NCBI GenBank assembly: GCA_032718865.1
Contig: JALUTQ010000045.1
Coordinates: 930,001 to 994,000 of the forward strand
Reading direction: 5' to 3'
DNA from: Tilletia caries
Lineage: Eukaryota > Basidiomycota > Exobasidiomycetes > Tilletiales > Tilletiaceae
DNA length: 64,000 nt
Positions 1 through 10,339 of this stretch are shown one piece after another. How positions within the stretch are numbered: position 1 is the first letter of the stretch; each line of letters opens with the position of its first letter. The notes beneath the pieces were generated by a model. The model was not told the DNA's origin and searched no databases. It saw only the letters and a program-made list of their open reading frames with translations. The translations under genes were made by a program, and so were the position numbers.

Positions 1-312
1 CTGATGGACTTGCTAACTTATCAAGGGTCTCTCCATTCGCCTTCTCCTGCATTCTCATCTTAGACCACGTCTTGCCTCGTCTTTATCATCAGCTACCTTA
101 CACTTTCACCAGGCTTGGACGCCTAGGACGCAATTGGAACATGTGTCCTTTGTCATAGAAGAACACTGCACAGAGGTGATTCGGGAATCTATGTGACAGG
201 ATGAGAAGACCGCAGTTGGCGGACATCGTGCCTGGGGGATATGTATAACGATGCAGGGGAAGGAACAGGGGGACGTGGGACGTGGGACCTGGGATGAATT
301 AGAGGGAGGAGA
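1..312. other. 3' flank of the FAD monooxygenase gene
   Basis: No coding sequence, RNA gene or repeat was recognised here. It lies downstream of the minus-strand monooxygenase gene and probably holds its 3' UTR and terminator. Confidence 0.4.
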
Positions 313-1614
313 TCAATGACCATACTCTGGAAGCCGGAGCGACTTGTCCTCCTCGGGCTTGCCTCCTCGGATCGTCTCTGAAACCTTCGCGAAGATGGCA
401 TTAAGCCATACCGAGTTGACCAAGACGTTTGCGATCATGAGGCAAATCTGTATCAGGCGAACCGCGAGGTTCGAGTTTGGGTAGACCAGGTTGAAGAGAG
501 CTCTTGGGATGTCTTGAGATTCTTCAATGTACGGTCTGAGGATCTTGTCGTAGCTTTCGAAGGCAATCGACACTTGATCGAGGTCGGCCCAGTTGGGTTG
601 CTTGGCCAGCTCGTTGCCGAGGACATAGGCTCCCACGATGGCGCACGAGGTGCCCATGCCGCTCATCGGCGACGGACAGTAGCCGGCGTCGCCTAGAAGC
701 ACGACCCGTCCCTTGCTCCACTTCTTCGTCTTGATCTGAGCGATGTCTTGCATGTAAAAATCGTCATCTGGCGAACCGGTCGAGGCGTCCATCGCGTCCA
801 GAACGCGCTGGGTCTTCCAGCCCGCTCCCTGGTAGACCTCTCGCCAGATCTTCTTCTGTGCAGCGATGTCCAGCTTCCTGTAGTTCTCGAAGCGACGGAG
901 AGCTTCCTTGTTGCGGGTCATCATGAACGCCCGAGTCGTAGGTGTCTTGGACTTGCCGTCAGGTCGAAGCCAGAGGTTTCTTGCGCCTGGTGCGATCCGC
1001 CAGCGCGACCATGTGCCGTCATCCTCGGGCACGTAGGGTATACTGAAGTAGGCGGTCTTGAGTCCCAGGGAGTCGTATACGATTTCGTTCTCCTCGCCTT
1101 CCTTCGGGAAGACGAGTGATCGCGCGCGAGAAAACATGCCGTCGGCGAGCACAACGACGTCATACGACTCCTTCTTGCCGCTCTCGAACTCGACCACAGC
1201 CTCGCGCTCGGTCTGCTTGATATCCTTGATAGAGTCGCTGAAGATGTATTCGGTCGTGTCCTTGGACGCGTCCACGAACAGGGAACAGAGCTTGTATCGC
1301 AAAATTTCGATGTCACAAGTCGCACTATTACCGTTCTCCTTGTCGACGGGGAAAGCCGAAAGGACCTTGTCGTTTGCATCAACGAAGTACAACCCTTCCT
1401 CCTGAGTACAGGCGTCCCGGATCTTCTGTTCGACGCCCATGTCGGCGATGACCTTCCGTGCCTTGCCGCGGATGTCTATCGTTTGCCCATTTGTGCGGAG
1501 GTCGGGAGCGCGTTCGACAATGGTCGAGTGAATACCGGCACGGCCGAGCCAGTACGAGAGAACAGGGCCTGCGATGCCAGCCCCGGAGATGAGAATTCTA
1601 CGAGAGTCCGTCAT
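313..1614 (-). CDS. FAD-dependent monooxygenase (FAD_binding_3, TetX/PHBH-like)
   Basis: Single-exon protein of 433 aa. An N-terminal Rossmann dinucleotide motif GAGIAGPVLSYWLGRAG begins about residue 10. A central VVLADGMFSRAR segment is the DG motif, and GRVVLLGDAGYCPSPMSGMG at about 310-330 is the GD motif that contacts the FAD ribityl chain. This order is standard for class A flavoprotein hydroxylases, which use NAD(P)H and O2 to hydroxylate or epoxidise small molecules; the substrate cannot be read from the sequence. I chose the ATG at 1612-1614 because the Rossmann fold begins right after it. The 37 in-frame codons upstream are Pro-rich and look like 5' UTR. The C-terminal 50 residues are hydrophobic (ICLMIANVLVNSVWLNAIF) and could form a membrane anchor. 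A decayed paralogue lies at 10340-10545. Confidence 0.85.
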   Translation of the reverse strand: MTDSRRILISGAGIAGPVLSYWLGRAGIHSTIVERAPDLRTNGQTIDIRGKARKVIADMGVEQKIRDACTQEEGLYFVDANDKVLSAFPVDKENGNSATCDIEILRYKLCSLFVDASKDTTEYIFSDSIKDIKQTEREAVVEFESGKKESYDVVVLADGMFSRARSLVFPKEGEENEIVYDSLGLKTAYFSIPYVPEDDGTWSRWRIAPGARNLWLRPDGKSKTPTTRAFMMTRNKEALRRFENYRKLDIAAQKKIWREVYQGAGWKTQRVLDAMDASTGSPDDDFYMQDIAQIKTKKWSKGRVVLLGDAGYCPSPMSGMGTSCAIVGAYVLGNELAKQPNWADLDQVSIAFESYDKILRPYIEESQDIPRALFNLVYPNSNLAVRLIQICLMIANVLVNSVWLNAIFAKVSETIRGGKPEEDKSLRLPEYGH

Positions 1615-1745
1615 GTGTCTGTCTGGTGCGGGGTTGGGGATGGGGGGACAGAAAGACGGAGAAGGATGGGTACAAGGAAGACGATGGGTGAGGAGGGACG
1701 GGATAGTTAGCGGAGGGTGAAGCACCTCTTCTTATGTATTACCTG

Positions 1746-2164
1746 CAGTGCTCCGCAGCGGGCCTCCAGGCGGGCTCCGGGCGGGCTTTTCCGGGCTTGA
1801 CCCCTTTGGAGTCTGGCCCGCTAAGATCGCACCTATTTTGCACCAGGCCCGATGCCAACCAGGCGGGCCACCGGGCTTGATTACATAGCCAGGGAATGCT
1901 CATTTCCCACGTGTGAACGGCTTCGGAACGGCTATGCACGTGCCACCCAGCCCCAAAGGTTCCAGTACATTCGATCACGTGCCATACCTCATATGAAGAC
2001 AAACTTAGCGGGCCTAGCGGGCCGCCTGCAAAGATTCGGGCCTGGCCCGATCTTCTCGGCACTGTTTTTGAGCCCGATAAAAGTGGCCATTTCGAGAAAA
2101 AGTGAGCCCGAAGGTCCGGGCCTCAGGCGGGCCTCGTCGGGCCGGGCCTTCGTGCGGAGCACTG
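1746..2164. mobile_element. Non-autonomous hAT-type element (MITE), 419 bp
   Basis: The element has 12-bp perfect terminal inverted repeats, CAGTGCTCCGCA at 1746-1757 and its complement at 2153-2164. It is flanked by a perfect 8-bp duplication ATTACCTG at 1738-1745 and 2165-2172. The CAGTG terminus fits the hAT consensus YARNG, and 8-bp duplications are the hAT hallmark. The interior is full of GGGCC/GGCCCG motifs close to both ends, like subterminal transposase-binding repeats. No transposase ORF is present, so it would need to be mobilised in trans. Confidence 0.85.
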
Positions 2165-2172
2165 ATTACCTG

Positions 2173-2375
2173 CTCCGCGAACCTGCAGGTCAGTAGTATG
2201 TAGCGGCCAGTGACGTATCAGGCAGGGAGGTCGTTCGTGGTCCTTCGAGGTTCGATCTGGAGGCGGAATCGATGCCGAAGGCTGGAGAACAGGAGAAGGT
2301 GAAAACAGGAGTTGAAGGTGAACCGCAGACCGCAAGCCGCGCAGCACTGACACCGCTGTCGGACGTCGGTGCTGC
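2173..2375. other. Short spacer between hAT MITE and Gypsy element
   Basis: About 200 bp of single-copy sequence with no gene or motif that I recognise. It ends at the 5-bp target duplication CAAGA (2376-2380) of the Gypsy element. Confidence 0.4.
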
Positions 2376-2380
2376 CAAGA

Positions 2381-2541
2381 TGTAATAAGACTTTGCTGAG
2401 ACCCGGCACGGCCGTGACCGGGTGGTCATTCCTTTCTCTCTGTGTCCCATCTCTTCCAAGCTGTGCTGTTATCTTCTGAGGAATAACAACCAACCACGTT
2501 CATTTCGATACACCTCCTTCGTCTAGACAGTCAGTCTTACA
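2381..2541 (+). repeat. 5' LTR of Gypsy element
   Basis: 161 bp, starting TGTAATAAG and ending CTTACA (terminal TGTAA/TTACA inverted ends). It is identical to the 3' copy at 9819-9979 and preceded by target duplication CAAGA. Confidence 0.95.
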
Positions 2542-2543
2542 AT

Positions 2544-2555
2544 TGGTAGCTCCGC
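2544..2555 (+). other. Probable primer-binding site of Gypsy element
   Basis: TGGTAGCTCCGC starts two bases after the 5' LTR. TGGTAGC is complementary to a tRNA 3' end reading GCTACCA, as in fungal initiator tRNA-Met. Which tRNA primes is inferred. Confidence 0.5.
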
Positions 2556-2771
2556 TCCTCGCGCGTCTCGCAGGGCCCTACCCACGTCAGGTCAGCTCGC
2601 GCGACCCTGCACGTACCGTACTGGATCGCCAGGAACCCGACACAGCGAGCAGTGAGTAGCTGGTAGTCGGTGCGCAAGCTTGTAGGTCGCTTGGGAGTAT
2701 CTCCTAAGTACACCTACACCCTCACAAGGTCAGTGCTTACCCCGCTGTCCTTTTCTCTTCCTCGCCAGGAG

Positions 2772-4838
2772 ATGGATCCTCCCCGGGGCCCGGCCAACCC
2801 CAACCAGGTTAGGAGTTCGCCTTCGCCTCAAAACCCCACCAGCGACCGCCGAGTGCCCAGTCTCGTGCGCGCTGGCCGCGGGACCGATACTCGGCCCGCA
2901 GAAGCACCGCTCGACCCCGACGCTCTTCACTCCTCGCCCTCCCTCTCTCGTGACAGACTCAACGCCGAGATGTTGGATGGAGTCGAACGGCTGGGTGACG
3001 CTCGAGAGCGCCCGGCGCCCCCCAGCTTCGAGGACGACTACGCCGACGGAGAGGAGGACCTCGAGCGCCCTCGATCCGAGCGCTCACAAGTTAGCGCCTC
3101 GTACGTCAGCGGTCTGGTTCGGGCGGCCGTCCAAGAGTCACAACTCGACATCGCCCAGGTGCTGAACCAACTGCGCCTTGAGGTCAAGCAGCTCCGGCAA
3201 GAGTCGACACGCGCCCACGAGCCTGTGCTTCCTCCCTCCCGTGCCTCGTATGGAAACGCTCGTCCTTCTTACGGGCGCGGAGACGGCTCGACATCGCGTA
3301 CCAGCCGTGTGGCCCCGCCAACTCGGTCTCAGCCCGCCCCCACGGTGTCCTTCCAGCCTCGGGTGTCCGACCCGACCGCCAATCTGATGCTGGGCGCCGA
3401 AGGGGCTTCACAGCCCCACGGCACGCATTTGCGCGTCCCCCCGCACCTCCTACCTGAACAGGGCAACGTGCCGTCGGGCCACATCGGTCCTTACGGAGCG
3501 GAGGACGCAAACAGCATTCGGAGTGGTGGCAGCTACTCCCGGATCCGACTGGACCGACCGAAGGCCAAAGACATCGGTATCTTCGACCCGCAGAAGGATG
3601 TAGTCTTCAACTGGTGGCGAGGGCTCGCGCAGTTCTTCGAGTTCAGCCGGCACACCGAGGAGGAGATGATGGCCGCCCTGCCCGGCTGCTTCGCCGGCTC
3701 CGCGCACACATGGTTCTCTCACCTTGCGCCCCCTCCCCGATCGCTCTTGGAGTTGCGCGCCAAGGTGTTCAAGGCATATTGTCGCCCGGAGAGCCAGGTC
3801 CAGCGGGAGCTCGAGGAGAAGAAGTTCGTCCCGTCCGAGGGAGATCTCGCTGATTATCTCGACCAGAAATACGACCTGGTGACCGAGCTCCACACTGCTC
3901 GCGCAGTCAACCGAGGCACCCTCGGCGCCGATCCCCGGTCCTTGGACGCGGTGATGACCACGGCCACGGTCCGCGACGCTATCGAATCCACTCACGCAGG
4001 CCTTCCGGCGTACTGGAGCATGCTCCTCGACGGCTGCACCAAGGACGCAGAGGACTGGACGGATTACCGGTCGTTGATGCTGGCCAGGGAGCGGCGCACA
4101 CGAGATGCGCTCAAGGATTTGAGCGATGCCATGGCGGCAAGTCGGCCGCATCCCCTCACCCCTGCTCCTCGACCACGACAGACCCCGTACGAGGCCAGCA
4201 GCCCTTCACACCTGCGCGCCAGAGGGGCGTCGACGCCATACCAGTCGGCCGCACCCCCCCGAGCGTCGGATACTGCGGCGAGTCGTGACCGGGAGATGGG
4301 GAACTGTTACCACTGTCATCAGCCCGGCCACCAGAAGCGTGACTGTCCGAGGCTCAAAGACGCAGTCAGAGTCGTCCGGAACACACTGGTGGCACTGGAG
4401 ACCGGCACGGATGAACAGCGCGACGCTGCCATCCAGGAGGTGATGAGTCGGCGTCCACCGTCCCCTCCCGCACACGAGCACCCGACCGACGACAATGACG
4501 TGCCCCGAGTCCGCAACGCTCGCGCGGTGCGCGTGTCCGGATACGACTCGTCCGAGTCGGAGGAGGACGAGGCCTCCATGCGCTACGTCCGGGCCGTGGA
4601 CCGCGGTCGGTCGGACTCGGCACCGATGGCCGACGTCCCAGGTGCGCGCCATCGCGCTGTCGTCGCTCACAAGGCCGCCGTCTACATCGGTGACGCGCGT
4701 AATCGGTTCGAGCTGCACGTTGATGGGGGATCACCGCTCAGCATGATTACCCCCCAGGCACTGCGCTCAATCGCACCCTTCGCCGAAGTCCACCCGCCCG
4801 AGCCGTTGAAGATCCGTGGGTACCGTGGCAACGACTAA
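2772..4838 (+). pseudogene. gag: Gypsy gag-protease ORF, ended by an in-frame TAA inside the protease
   Basis: 688 codons from the ATG at 2772; the frame is open upstream without another ATG. The N-terminal half is Pro/Ser/Arg-rich and disordered. A retrotransposon-gag helical domain (FNWWRGLAQFFEFSRHTEEE and following) lies at about 3600-4110. A CCHC zinc knuckle (CYHCHQPGHQKRDC) lies at about 4305-4347. The retropepsin active site reads HVDGGSPLSMI at about 4713-4745, with GG where DSG or DTG is usual. TAA at 4836-4838 stops translation in the protease, yet the same frame continues straight into the rest of Pol with no other stop. This is either a nonsense mutation or a readthrough codon (it is followed by CAA). 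I favour mutation because it cuts a domain. Confidence 0.8.
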
Positions 4839-6581
4839 CAACGGACAATAGGTGTGGTCGTGCTGCCGGTGTCGTTTCCCACCACGAACCGAGTCGCGCC
4901 CGTAATCTGCCGGTTTGAGTTCCACGTCGTGTCGGACTGTACCGGAGGCTGGATCCTCGGTGTCGACAACATGAAGGCGGACGGCATCGACGCAAGGTCG
5001 AAGATGGAGCGGCTGGAGTTCGAGAAACGGCCCGACGCCGAGGTCAAGCTGTTGCAGGCACAAGACGCGACGGTGAACCCCTCCGCCGCCGCGCATCTCC
5101 TTTGCGCCGAGGACACCATGGTCGGACCACGGACCACCCGGTTCGTCAAGGTGCAAAACGTGAAGGAAGATCAGATCGTTCGTCCATGGATATTCATGGG
5201 GAAGGAACCAGAGTCGGGAGCAGCACAAGTACCGTGGTGCGTGGTTGGACCGAGCACCAATGCGGTCGAACTGCGGAACGACGCGGACACACCCCTCGTC
5301 CTCAAGCATGGGGACCCCCTCGGCGACCTGGTGCCCTTGGACGAGGAATTCGAGTCCGTGGGGCAGTTGCAAGAGCGTCGAGGGTCGATGGACAAGGCGG
5401 GTCAGAAGGAGGTTGATGGGGTTATGCGCAGCGTTGCCGAAGTACGAGCGCTAAGCGACCTGCAAGGGTGGTCCTCGAGAGGAGTCGACGTGCGACGCGT
5501 CACCCTGACACACGCTGAGCCCGACGGCGCCGACGTCCTCCCCGAGATCGACATCAAGCTACCAACCAGCCTTGATCAGACGGTGAAGGCGTCGAGCGCA
5601 TTGAGCAAGGAGCAGCAAGCACAGCTCTCGCGCGTGCTCAGCAGCCACGCCGTGTGGCCCACACCCTCTCGCCCCATCGGTACATACGAGTTCGGCGAGG
5701 TGTCTCTCAGACTCAAGGGGGATCAGAAGGACTGGGTGCATTCCGAGCCACCCCGACGCACTTCTCCCGCCCAGCAACGAGTTATTGACGAGACACTCGC
5801 AGAACATGACGCACTGGACATCTCAGAGCCGTCGAGGGGTCCTTACGCTTCGGGAGTGGTGTTGGTACAGCAGAGGGATAAGATTAGGTTCTGTAATGAT
5901 TACAGGCCATTGAACAAGGTGACGGTCGACGAGTATTATACGATGCCAATGACGGATGTAGTGTTTGATCGCCTCGGAAAAGCACAGTATTTCACGGTGA
6001 TCGACTTAAACAAAGGCTACTACCAATTCCTTCTAGACTCGGCCTCCAGGGACTTGACCGGATTCGTAACGTTTCGAGGACTCAGACGATACAAGCGAAT
6101 GCCATTCGGGCTGAAGTCTGCACCGGCCTGGTTTCAACGCGCAATGGACAAGACACTGGGCGCCGCTCGTTGGGAGTACGCGATCGCGTACTTGGACGAC
6201 GTGGTCATATTCTCCGACACGTTCGAAGACCACCTTCGTCACGTCGACAGCATCCTGGCGTCATTGGAACGTGCCGGCCTGACCGTCTCACCTTCAAAGT
6301 GCTACTTCGGATACGACTCCGTGGCACTGCTGGGGTTCCGAGTAAGCTCGCTGGGCCTGATGACGGACAAGGAAAAGACGAGGGCGGTCCTGGAGTTCCC
6401 CGAACCGACGAACGGGGTGGAAGCTCGCCGTTTCTTTGCCATGGCGGCGTGGTATCGACGGTTCGTGGCCAACTTCGCTTCTCGGGCTCGGCCGATCAAC
6501 GAGTCGTTCTTGGGGGATTCCTTCGCGTGGGGAGATCGAGAACGGGCAGCGTTCCACGACATCCGTCGCGCGATCACCAAC
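4839..6581 (+). pseudogene. pol: Gypsy pol, reverse transcriptase part
   Basis: This continues the gag frame after the TAA. It encodes the end of the protease, a linker, then RT: FCNDYRPLNKVTVDEYYTMP (about 5890-5950), FTVIDLNKGYYQ (about 5990-6025), MPFGLKSAPAWFQ (about 6100-6140), and the catalytic YLDD box (about 6189-6200). The thumb and connection region follow. Codon 6582-6584 becomes a stop only because the nested hAT element begins with TAA there. The sequence before the break (DIRRAITN) joins naturally to APVLSRPDF at 7362. Confidence 0.85.
6574..6581 (+). repeat. Target-site duplication of nested hAT element (left)
   Basis: TCACCAAC, repeated exactly at 7354-7361. An 8-bp duplication is diagnostic for hAT transposition. 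Confidence 0.9.
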
Positions 6582-7353
6582 TAAGGAAGAGCACGGAGTA
6601 GACCCCGGAATGGGTTTGCAGGAATTCCGGGGCACTCCGGGCAGAGTTCCGGCGGTACCCGGAACCCGGAATGCTAATTTTCAATTTTTGTCAGTTTAGT
6701 CCTTTTAAGCAGGAAGCCGGAATTTCCTGGTACCGCTCAGCCGGAATGCGGAATAGATCTTGCTTTGGCCGTAACTTTTCTTGCGGAATGCGGAATCTGT
6801 GGCCAGACAAGCTCATTCTCCCGAAATTCCGCCGGATTCCGGGAGATTCCGGGGATCACGTGATGTGGGGTCTCATTCGGGGTTTCATCTATAAATGAGA
6901 CTCTACGGCGAGTTTCACATATGAGGAGACCCAGTCTTGTGGTCTCAACAGGACACATGAGGCTTGAAGAAAAGCAAATTGATGCGAGTGAGGCATCAAA
7001 TGGCCAATGCAGAGCTTCAATGTAGACTGTGGACGAGTACAAAGCCGATTTAGAAAGGGGTCGACTCGTTTTCATATGATCTTGCGACTGCGGAGGAGAG
7101 TCCCGGAATCCGGCGAAATTCCGCATTCCGGGAGCTGCGGAATGCGGAATCGAAAAATTGATCAAAGCCTAAATTTTTGACGGAAGCCGGAATTCCAGAT
7201 GTACGAATTTGAATCTTTCCCCGGAATACGGAGCTCTGCGCCCGAAAGAAGAGTAATTTAACCGGAATGCGGAATGCCCTGAGAGGCCCCGGAATTGCTG
7301 CGGAGGTCCTCCCCGGAGTGCGGAAATTCCGGGGCACTCCGTGCTCTTCCTTA
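6582..7353. mobile_element. Nested non-autonomous hAT element inside Gypsy pol, 772 bp
   Basis: Perfect 18-bp terminal inverted repeats (TAAGGAAGAGCACGGAGT at 6582-6599; complement at 7336-7353) sit inside the 8-bp duplication TCACCAAC. TAAGG fits the hAT YARNG terminus. Both subterminal regions are packed with CCGGAAT/ATTCCGG motifs, many palindromic, as expected for transposase-binding arrays. No transposase is encoded. Element plus one duplication is 780 bp, a multiple of three, so the pol frame resumes in phase on the far side. Confidence 0.9.
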
Positions 7354-9776
7354 TCACCAACGCCCCCGTACTCTCCCGCCCGGACTTCACGAAGCCGTTC
7401 GTCCTGGCCGTCGATGCTTCGAAGACAGGTCTCGGCGGAGTCTTGTCGCAGGTGGACGACGAAGGCCGCGAACGCCCGGTTCTGTTTCTGTCGCGACAAA
7501 CCACGACGGGGGAGAAGAACTATGCGCCGACGCATCTGGAGTTGATGGGAGTGTGGTGGTGTGTCAAGAAGCTGCACCACTACTTCGACGGCTCTGAGGT
7601 GGAGGTAAAGACGGACCACAACGCCTTGAAGTGGCTATGGGACCTCAAGCCGGCGGAGATGTTTGAGACGCGGGTCCAAAAGTTCAAGGCTGCACTCGCG
7701 CCGCTGGAAGGGAAGGTGAAGGTGTCGTACGCAAAAGGGAAGGACAACGTCGTGGCGGACGCTCTGTCCCGTGCTCCGCTGCCGGACCGCGACTACGGCG
7801 AGCACGACGTCAACGTGTGCTTCCGCGCGGTCGAGTTCGATGGATCGAAGGTGAGGTCTGCGTCGGTCGAGGCCGAGCGGATCGTCCGGGCTGTGAGTGC
7901 ACTGCGGGTGGGGATCGACAAGTTGGATCTGTGGGAGAAGGGATACCTGGCAGATCCGCGATGGCGGCGAATCTGGACCAAGGCTGTGGAACGGGGATCG
8001 GCGATGGAGATAAGTGGGAACGAAGAGGAGGCAGACTCGGATGATTCGGGGTCTTCCGCGAGCGAGAAGGGATCGGACAAGGAAGAGGGAGAAGACGAAG
8101 GGCTTGTGATTGAAGTGGGGTCAGATGAAGGGAAGGAGAAGACAGATGCGGCTACGAAAGGTTCTGGCGACGATGCGGAAGAGGGGGCGGCCGTCAAAGA
8201 GCAAGAAGTTGCAGACAAGCCGCGACCCACTCATCTCCTCCCTACCCTTCCCCCAATCAGAGTTCTGCGCCCACGCAAGGTCATGGCGGTTCATCGAGGC
8301 ACCGACGACTCCCTGTTCTTCATACAGGATCGGCTTCTGTTCGTTCGTTTCGGCGACGGCACGGTGAAGCTCTGTGTACCTCGATCGAAGCTCGAGCAGC
8401 TGATACACGAGCATCACCATGCAATCCGATCAGGTCACCCCTCAGCAGATCGCACGGCGGCCAACATGTCCGAATACCTGTTCGCACACGCGTTGTCTCA
8501 AAGGGTGACGGCACACGTCCAGGCATGCTACGAGTGCCAGTCCAACAAGCCACGCCGCCACAAGCCGTATGGGGACATGGAGCCGATCGTGACCCCGAGT
8601 GAAGTCTTCCACACCTGCGGAGTCGACTTCGTGTCGGGGGTTCCACGTACGGCCGACGGGTTCGACGCGATCATGGTGGTGGTGGATAAATACACCAAGT
8701 TCGCCTTCTTCATCAAAGCCAAGACTACGGACACGGCGGAGACGGTGGCTAGACGATTCCTAGAGCATGTGTTCCCGACCACAGGCCTGCCGAAAGCGCT
8801 GATCAGCGACAGGGACACGCGGTTCACGTCAGAGTTTTGGGAGTGTCTCACGAAGTCCCTCGACATCAAACTGCGAATGTCCACGGCATATCACCCACAG
8901 ACGGACGGACTAGTGGAACGCATGAATCAGCAGCTGGAGATCATGTTGCGCCACTATGTGGCCATCGACCAGCACGACTGGGACTCGAAGTTGGCACCGC
9001 TGGCCATGGCGCACAATGCGCAAAGGCAGGCGAGCACGGGGCAGAGCCCGTTCATGCTAGCTTTTGGGCGCGAGCCTAGCCTCTTTCCACTCAAAGACAG
9101 CGTTCTCGCCGCGAGCGACAAGCCCAACGCGACCGTCGCAGGCCTGCTGGCCATCCACCGAGATGCGCAGGAATCGGCGGCACTGGCTCAAGAGCGGCAG
9201 AAGAGGGCATACAACGAGAGGCACATGAAGTTGGACTTCAAGGTTGGGGATTCGGTCATGGTCGACGTCAAGAATTATCGGATGCGCCTGGACCCTACGG
9301 ACGAAGCCCGAACCAAACTGGTCGCGCGGTACATTGGTCCTTTCAAGGTCAAGCGGCGGATCGGCGAATTGGCGTACGAACTCGATGTTCCAGAGTGGTT
9401 CACCGCCCACCCCGTGTTGCCGATCACCGCATTGGAGCCGTTCAAAGGAGACCCCGATCATTTCGTACCGAGAGCTCAGGCTGGTGTTGCCGCGGAGGGT
9501 GGGCTGGATGAGTTGCGGGTGAAGGGGTTCTTGGGCCGGAGGCCGACTGTCTTGGACGACAACGGGAAGTTCGATTACTTGGTGGAATGGGCTGGACCGG
9601 CGCCGACATGGCAAGCTGACACCAAGTTGCCAGGGTTGCGATGGGCACAGCGTCGCTTCGAGAAGCGGGCTCGGACCGAGTTGGAACTGCGCCGGTTGCG
9701 TCAAAGGGACACGATCATTCTACCTGACGGACAGGCGCGGGCGGACGCGTTGCTGGCGGCATCGCAAGGAGCTTAA
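7354..9776 (+). pseudogene. pol: Gypsy pol, RNase H-integrase-chromodomain part
   Basis: The frame resumes after the nested element. RNase H: VDASKTGLGGVLSQ (about 7410-7450) and TDHNALKWLWDL (about 7610-7650). An unusual acidic Ser/Asp/Glu stretch lies between RNase H and integrase (about 8010-8210). The integrase zinc finger is HEHHHAIRSGH...CYECQ (about 8405-8545). The DDE core has VDFVSGVPRT (about 8625), ALISDRDTRFTSEFW (about 8795-8840) and YHPQTDGLVERMNQQ (about 8890-8935). A C-terminal chromodomain (FLGRRPTVLDDNGKFDYLVE then W-A-G) lies at about 9525-9650. Chromodomains direct integration to marked chromatin in related elements. It cannot be made as one polyprotein here because of the upstream breaks. 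Confidence 0.85.
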
Positions 9777-9803
9777 GGGCCTCGCGCGGACGCGAGGCTT
9801 GTC

Positions 9804-9815
9804 GATGGGGGGGGA
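9804..9815 (+). other. Polypurine tract of Gypsy element
   Basis: GATGGGGGGGGA, with eight G, ends three bases before the 3' LTR. This is the expected position of the plus-strand DNA primer. Confidence 0.7.
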
Positions 9816-9818
9816 TGT

Positions 9819-9979
9819 TGTAATAAGACTTTGCTGAGACCCGGCACGGCCGTGACCGGGTGGTCATTCCTTTCTCTCTGTGTCCCATCTCTTCCAAGCT
9901 GTGCTGTTATCTTCTGAGGAATAACAACCAACCACGTTCATTTCGATACACCTCCTTCGTCTAGACAGTCAGTCTTACA
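9819..9979 (+). repeat. 3' LTR of Gypsy element
   Basis: 161 bp, identical by eye to 2381-2541, and followed by target duplication CAAGA at 9980-9984. Confidence 0.95.
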
Positions 9980-9984
9980 CAAGA

Positions 9985-10339
9985 ACTCCCGTCCGAGTGA
10001 CTTAAACTATGGCTGCGAAGTGCAGAGTTGTACATGGGCGATGCGTCGACCGAAGAATTTCCGTGAACGATGAACTACAAGTTGAGTCAGCGGTCAGCCT
10101 GATGCTGATGCGCTGATGCGCTGATGAGCGTACACTACGGATCCTGGGACAGGTCAGAGCCCCGAGGAGACGTATCGCGAGTTCGCGACATGCCTGCGCT
10201 GCTGGTTGATAGGAAACCGCATGGTCCACACCCATATCCTGGAGCAAGCTGAAGAAGATATCGGTGGTGGTATGCTGACAACAACCGCATGGACAGGCAC
10301 AGTATAGTATGGTGATTCAAGAGCGAGGAGTGCGTATTA
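9985..10339. other. Non-coding spacer after the Gypsy element
   Basis: No gene recognised. It has a small GATGC/GCTGATG-rich patch near 10100-10130 and otherwise unique sequence. Before the Gypsy insertion it was contiguous with 2173-2380. Confidence 0.35.

Larger units (their letters stand above)
2381..9979 (+). mobile_element. Ty3/Gypsy chromovirus-type LTR retrotransposon
   Basis: The 7,599-bp element is bounded by two 161-bp LTRs and by the 5-bp target duplication CAAGA (2376-2380 and 9980-9984). Order: LTR, primer-binding site, Gag with zinc knuckle, protease, reverse transcriptase, RNase H, integrase, chromodomain, polypurine tract, LTR. RT before integrase is the Gypsy/Metaviridae order, and the C-terminal chromodomain places it with the chromoviruses. 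The two LTRs read identical by eye, so insertion was recent. The coding region is nevertheless broken, by an in-frame TAA at 4836-4838 and by a nested hAT element at 6582-7353. Confidence 0.95.

Noticed and set aside
2245..2260. tRNA B-box-like GGTTCGATCTGG
   Set aside because: The motif lacks the required CC and no cloverleaf or A box lies upstream.
3450..4151. Long minus-strand open frame (233 codons) opposite Gypsy gag
   Set aside because: Antisense shadow of the GC-rich gag sequence; the plus strand carries the recognisable Gag domains.
4802..4850. Intron spanning the TAA in the Gypsy element (CTAAC then AG)
   Set aside because: The in-frame option would be only 36 nt and would remove conserved protease residues; kept only as a remark.
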